From Serinus canaria (Eukaryota; Chordata; Aves; Passeriformes; Fringillidae): a stretch of 64,000 bases of DNA. Of this stretch, positions 60,401-64,000 are shown piece by piece. The notes under the pieces were generated by a model. The model saw only the letters and a program-made list of their open reading frames with translations, ran no database searches and was not told where the DNA came from. Position 1 is the stretch's first letter; the number at the start of each line of letters is the position of its first letter. A program made the position numbers and the translations under genes. The stretch lies in contig NC_066315.1 in NCBI RefSeq assembly GCF_022539315.1, positions 122,601,874 to 122,665,873 of the forward strand, in the 5' to 3' direction.

Positions 60401-60980
60401 TGATTTTGGCTGAGTTGACAGAGTTAAACTTCTTCACAGTAGCTGATATAAGGCTGTGTTCTGGATTTGTGCTGGAAACAGAGTTGATAGTTCAGGGATG
60501 CTTTTGTGTTTCTGAGCAGCACTTATACAGAGTCAAGGCCTTTTCTGCTTCTCCCACTGGCCCAGTGGTGAGCAGGCTGGGGGTGCATGAGGAGCTGGGA
60601 GGGGGCACAGCTGGGACAGCTGGTGCCCACTGACAAAGGGATATCCTAGACCATGCTATTCTGTGCCCAACGATATAAAGCTTGGGGAAAAGAAGGAAGG
60701 AGGGACCCTTGGAGTTATGACAGTTGTGTTCCCAAGTAACAGTTATGGGTGATGAAGCCCTGCTTTCCTGAAGATGGTTGAACCTCCTCCTGATGATGGC
60801 ACATGGTAGAAGAATTCCTTGTTTTGCACTGTTTGCATGTGCAGTTTTTATATATTAAATTTTATTTCACCATGAATGTCTTGCTTTTACTCCTCTGATT
60901 TTCTACTCTATTCCAGTGGTGGGAGGGAGGGGGGAGCAGCTGGGTCATGCTTAGCTGCTGCCTGGGGTTAAACCACAACA
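60401..60980 (+). mobile_element. ERVL-type LTR, nearly complete
   Basis: A 580-base LTR beginning TGATTTTGGCTGAGTTGACA and ending GGGGTTAAACCACAACA, the ends I recall for a very widespread bird ERV LTR. Inside are GGATTTGTGCTGGAAACAGA, GAGTCAAGGCCTTTTCTGCT, a TATAAA box (60674-60679), CCCTGCTTTCCTGAAGATGG and an ATTAAA poly(A) signal (60854-60859). The LTR continues directly into inferred internal sequence, so it is a 5' LTR rather than a solo LTR. No target duplication can be read because the 3' side is not an LTR edge. Assignment to ERVL rather than another class is from memory. Confidence 0.85.
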
Positions 60981-61620
60981 TTCCTTATCAGAATATAATG
61001 TGGGGCTCAAAGCATTCATGACATATAATGACATGATGACAGATTTGATTGGAATGTGCAAGATCAAATTTATAGTTGGTGTTGCTCTTTGGATATCAAT
61101 TGCCAAGCTCCTGTGCTTGCCATGGGGCTTGCTGGCCTGACTCTGTTTCAGAGTCTAGTGCTCATTAGTGGCTCTCTTTTTGCTTCCACTGCTTCTTGTC
61201 TTTCTCTGCTGTGCCTGGGAACATTTTGATAATAGCAATTGTGATGTCTCCAGGCTGGCAGATGGCCAGGGCATCACTGCTGTGCCTGTGCTGCTGAGCT
61301 GGAGAGGCTGGAAATCCAGTGTGAAGTCGAGCTGAAGGTCCTGTGAGCTGTGGATGAGTCCACAGGGGGGCAGGGCACCCCAAAATGTTTGTGGCCATGG
61401 ACAAGTCCACATCAGAGCAAGTGCATCTCAAAGCATCTCTGGCCATGTCTGTGCTGAGGCAGGCACACCTTGAAGCACTGGTGGCTGTGCATGAGGTTGT
61501 GAAGGAGCACCTGAAAGAGTGGGGACACCTACCAGATATGCTACACACCACAGTGATCCTTAAATACAAGCAACCTCTGCAAACAGTTAGCACACAATGG
61601 TTTGTCAAATGAAAATTATC
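60981..61620 (+). mobile_element. Inferred internal (leader/gag-side) remnant of the ERV
   Basis: Directly after the LTR, GTGGGGCTCAAAGC (about 61000) resembles the downstream part of a lysine-tRNA-type primer binding region (ACGTGGGGCTCGAA), though the binding site itself looks decayed. The next 600 bases have higher GC than the surrounding DNA and end where AT-rich sequence resumes. There is a 75-codon plus frame at 61385-61612, rich in Ala, Leu, Val and Glu and helix-prone, closed upstream by a stop near 61355; no named retroviral domain is recognisable. A 147-codon frame runs antisense at 61165-61608. No pol, env or second LTR follows within the window. The remnant is broken and non-functional on this evidence. 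Confidence 0.5.
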
Positions 61621-61650
61621 TGCAACATTTTGGTGATTCTGCAGATAATT
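61614..61650. repeat. Perfect inverted repeat, 11-bp arms
   Basis: AATTATCTGCA (61614-61624) and TGCAGATAATT (61640-61650) are exact reverse complements with a 15-base loop. The pair lies at the boundary where the ERV-like sequence gives way to AT-rich flank. Confidence 0.85.
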
Positions 61651-64000
61651 ACCATCTCAAAAGAAAAGCTGAAGAAAATAGTTTGAAATATTACAGCTGG
61701 ATTCAATTCAACTCAAAGAGAAGAGCAGGAAACATGGGCCCCATTTCTCATTCGAGAACAAACAAAATGCAATTCTCCTGATATTCAAAGGCCTGCCCAA
61801 TAGCTCCCATCACAAGGGAAGGGGCTATTCCTCCCTCTTGTTACTTTATCACTTGTGTTCCTGCCTCACTCTAAAAGTAAAGATTTTAGGGCTGTCTGTG
61901 CACTGAACCTTGATATAGCTACTTTTGTCATAGTGACAAAAAATAACATAGAATATACCATGAGACTTTTCTAGGAGATTATTCTTCTCTTTAGGTCTTC
62001 AGATCATGTTTTCCCACCATCCACCCATTTCCTTCATATTTCCTTCTGACAATCCTGATTGGAGCATTGCTCCAATATTACAGCTTTTTCCAGGTAGACT
62101 AATCAAGGTGAGGTGTGTCTGTTTCTCTCCCCACATAGATATTCTTTCTCTGTGCTTCTAGGGCCCAGCAAAAAGTAAAATAAAAAAAAATTAAAAAAAA
62201 GAAAGAAAAGAAAAAAAAATCAGAACATGTATTATTTCTTGTTCTTTCACCCGATCCTAGAGCTGTCTGCAGCAGACCATGGACCAAGTGCTAGCTTGCC
62301 TGATCCAGAGCACAAAAATTGAAATTGGTTCAGTTTATAGTCTTCATTGGCAGTCTTGGGATGTTTAGAAAGAAAGTACTGGCAAATCTCTACTCCTGTA
62401 TGCAAACCAAGTTGTTTCAAGGGCCAACATCAAAGCCAATTTGGATAAATACATGGACTTGAGATCATAAAAATAGATACTCATTTGTTAACATTTGTGT
62501 CTTGTTTGTCTCACAATTTGTGTGCACTAAGGCATTATTTTGGGTATTGTTCTCACTAGGTAGGATTTGAAATTTGCTCTATTTGGACAATTGAGACAGC
62601 AAGTAAATAACTGATACTGAAACAAATGTTTGGAGACCATAATAAAATTTTTCAATCGTGCTGCTCAATTTCTTTTTTGTTTTTCTAGATTTTCTAGATG
62701 GTACATTATTTATTCACATCTGTTTCTACTGTAAGCAAATCTGATTTTTCACTGCTGCCCAGAATTTGCATTACAGATCTGTCATAACATTTTCTTCATC
62801 CTTAACAAGGCAGTATACTGAGTTATGTAGATACTGACTGTTTGGGTATGAATTTATTGGTCTAAAACCAGCAGAATGTAGGGACATTTCTCTAGGAATA
62901 AAAGTTAATTATACACTTCTATTAATAAACTGTTTCTTTTGTAAATTCCCAAAGAAAACATTAGGCACATTATTCACACATTTAAAGTTTCTGAAAAGAC
63001 AAATTGCTTCAGAGTTCTTCTTGAACTACTTTAAGTAACAATCAAACAAAAAGACTGTCTCTCATTCTGACTACTTAGAAATACAGACCAACTCTCCTAA
63101 GTTATTAGACTTTTGAATCTTCACTGTTTGAAAGGCAGAACCATATCAAAAGACATCACTGGAGATGGGTCACGTGGTTATATTTCACCTGTAGAGCTAC
63201 AGTGCGGTTCTAATCACTGATCTGAAGTTCTTGCTGCCTCAATTTTCACTATTTTCTGTAAATTTCAAAGGAAAGATGCTTCTAATATTTTAGAAAAATT
63301 TGATTGTTCAGGGTTCATCAGTTTCCACTTCCAAGGTTTAAGACATTCTTCTCAACATTGTTAATTTTTCTTGGCAAAATTATTTTTTATTCCATTTAAG
63401 TGCACAAATTAGACATCCTATGTCCATATTTTAGCCTGGTGTTCCAAAGAGGTAGCTCATACTATAGACATTCCTTAAAAAAAAAAAATCATTAAAAATT
63501 GGCATTTTTAATTAAAAATGAAAGAGGGACAGAAACCTCCAAGACTATTATAAGTCTGTCATAATAAATGGCTGAGTGAAAGGAGAGTATTTCAAGTTCC
63601 AGTGTCTTCTGAAGAGCACCTTCTGTTTTGCCGTGTGGAACAACACATGATTGCAACATATCATAGTTCTTCTTACTTCAGTTCCATGTTCTTCAAAGCA
63701 GGTATCACTGCCTTGTTGACTCAATATTTCAGGCCATTCTCTTCTCAAAAGAAGGAGGCAAATCCTTGCTTCTGTGCATCAGGCTGTATGTTCACACCCA
63801 AACATGAAGGCTTACATGGTGCTGTACATATATATGTGTCTATGTATGCACATACAGAGGCAAAAAAAAATTCCTTCCAATTTCATGTTGTTTTCCTTAA
63901 TGTTTTTTGTTGTTGCTCAGATAGCCTCTGTCATCTTTAGTTTTTCTCAGCATTCATGTCTTTGCTTCAGAAAGTGTGCTTGGTGCAGTAAATTCCTTCT
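61651..64000. other. Unique AT-rich sequence, no gene seen
   Basis: No element or exon recognised up to the window edge. It contains an A-rich run at about 62178-62218 and an A-run near 63478. The 112-codon plus frame 63602-63940 is opposed by a minus frame at 63548-63748, and neither has a domain. Confidence 0.5.
62178..62218. repeat. A-rich low-complexity tract
   Basis: A-runs broken by single T and G residues. No SINE or LINE body adjoins it. Confidence 0.8.

Overview
The window looks like gene-free (intergenic or deep intronic) DNA from a bird, most likely a songbird (passerine). The evidence is the repeats. There are several 5'-truncated CR1 LINE fragments ending in the family's ATTCTRTG-type 3' tail. 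A tRNA-Ile-headed SINE with a CR1-like tail (TguSINE1 type, known to me from zebra finch and other passerines) lies at 24.4 kb. Three kinds of avian endogenous-retrovirus LTR are present. The rest is AT-rich, and no open frame looks like a conserved protein or exon series. The longest frames are explained by a tandem repeat (7.0-7.7 kb), a CTTTT microsatellite (49.4-49.6 kb) or chance. I therefore call no CDS. Repeat family names come from memory of consensus sequences, not from a search.

Layout. 0-1.3 kb: a minus-strand LTR of an unnamed family, then a CR1 fragment. 1.3-5.7 kb: unique DNA with a 13-bp perfect hairpin, a possible old CR1 scrap, a perfect palindromic RFX X-box at 4.7 kb and a minus-strand CR1. 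7.2-7.55 kb: a minisatellite of seven exactly 50-bp units. 12.8-13.4 kb: GATA and ATTTTT microsatellites and a short CR1 tail. 16.6-17.1 kb: a locally GC-richer island with CpGs, a hairpin and an X-box-like site. 19.4-21.0 kb: a second copy of the first LTR family, then an ERVK-like solo LTR with a 6-bp target duplication. 24.4 kb: the SINE. 30.5 kb: a CR1. 37.5 kb: a broken ERVL-type LTR. 49.4 kb: a 250-bp polypyrimidine tract. 58.1-59.2 kb: a TTTTTG repeat and a CR1 of a different subfamily. 60.4-61.6 kb: a nearly complete ERVL-type LTR continuing into about 640 bp that I infer to be internal retroviral sequence.

No set of genes works together here. What can be read is retroelement history, simple repeats and a few candidate regulatory sites. 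The observations most worth a second look are the 50-bp minisatellite (no stop in any forward frame, Jeffreys-core-like motif), the perfect X-box, the SINE with intact-looking pol III boxes, and the LTR plus leader at 60.4-61.6 kb.
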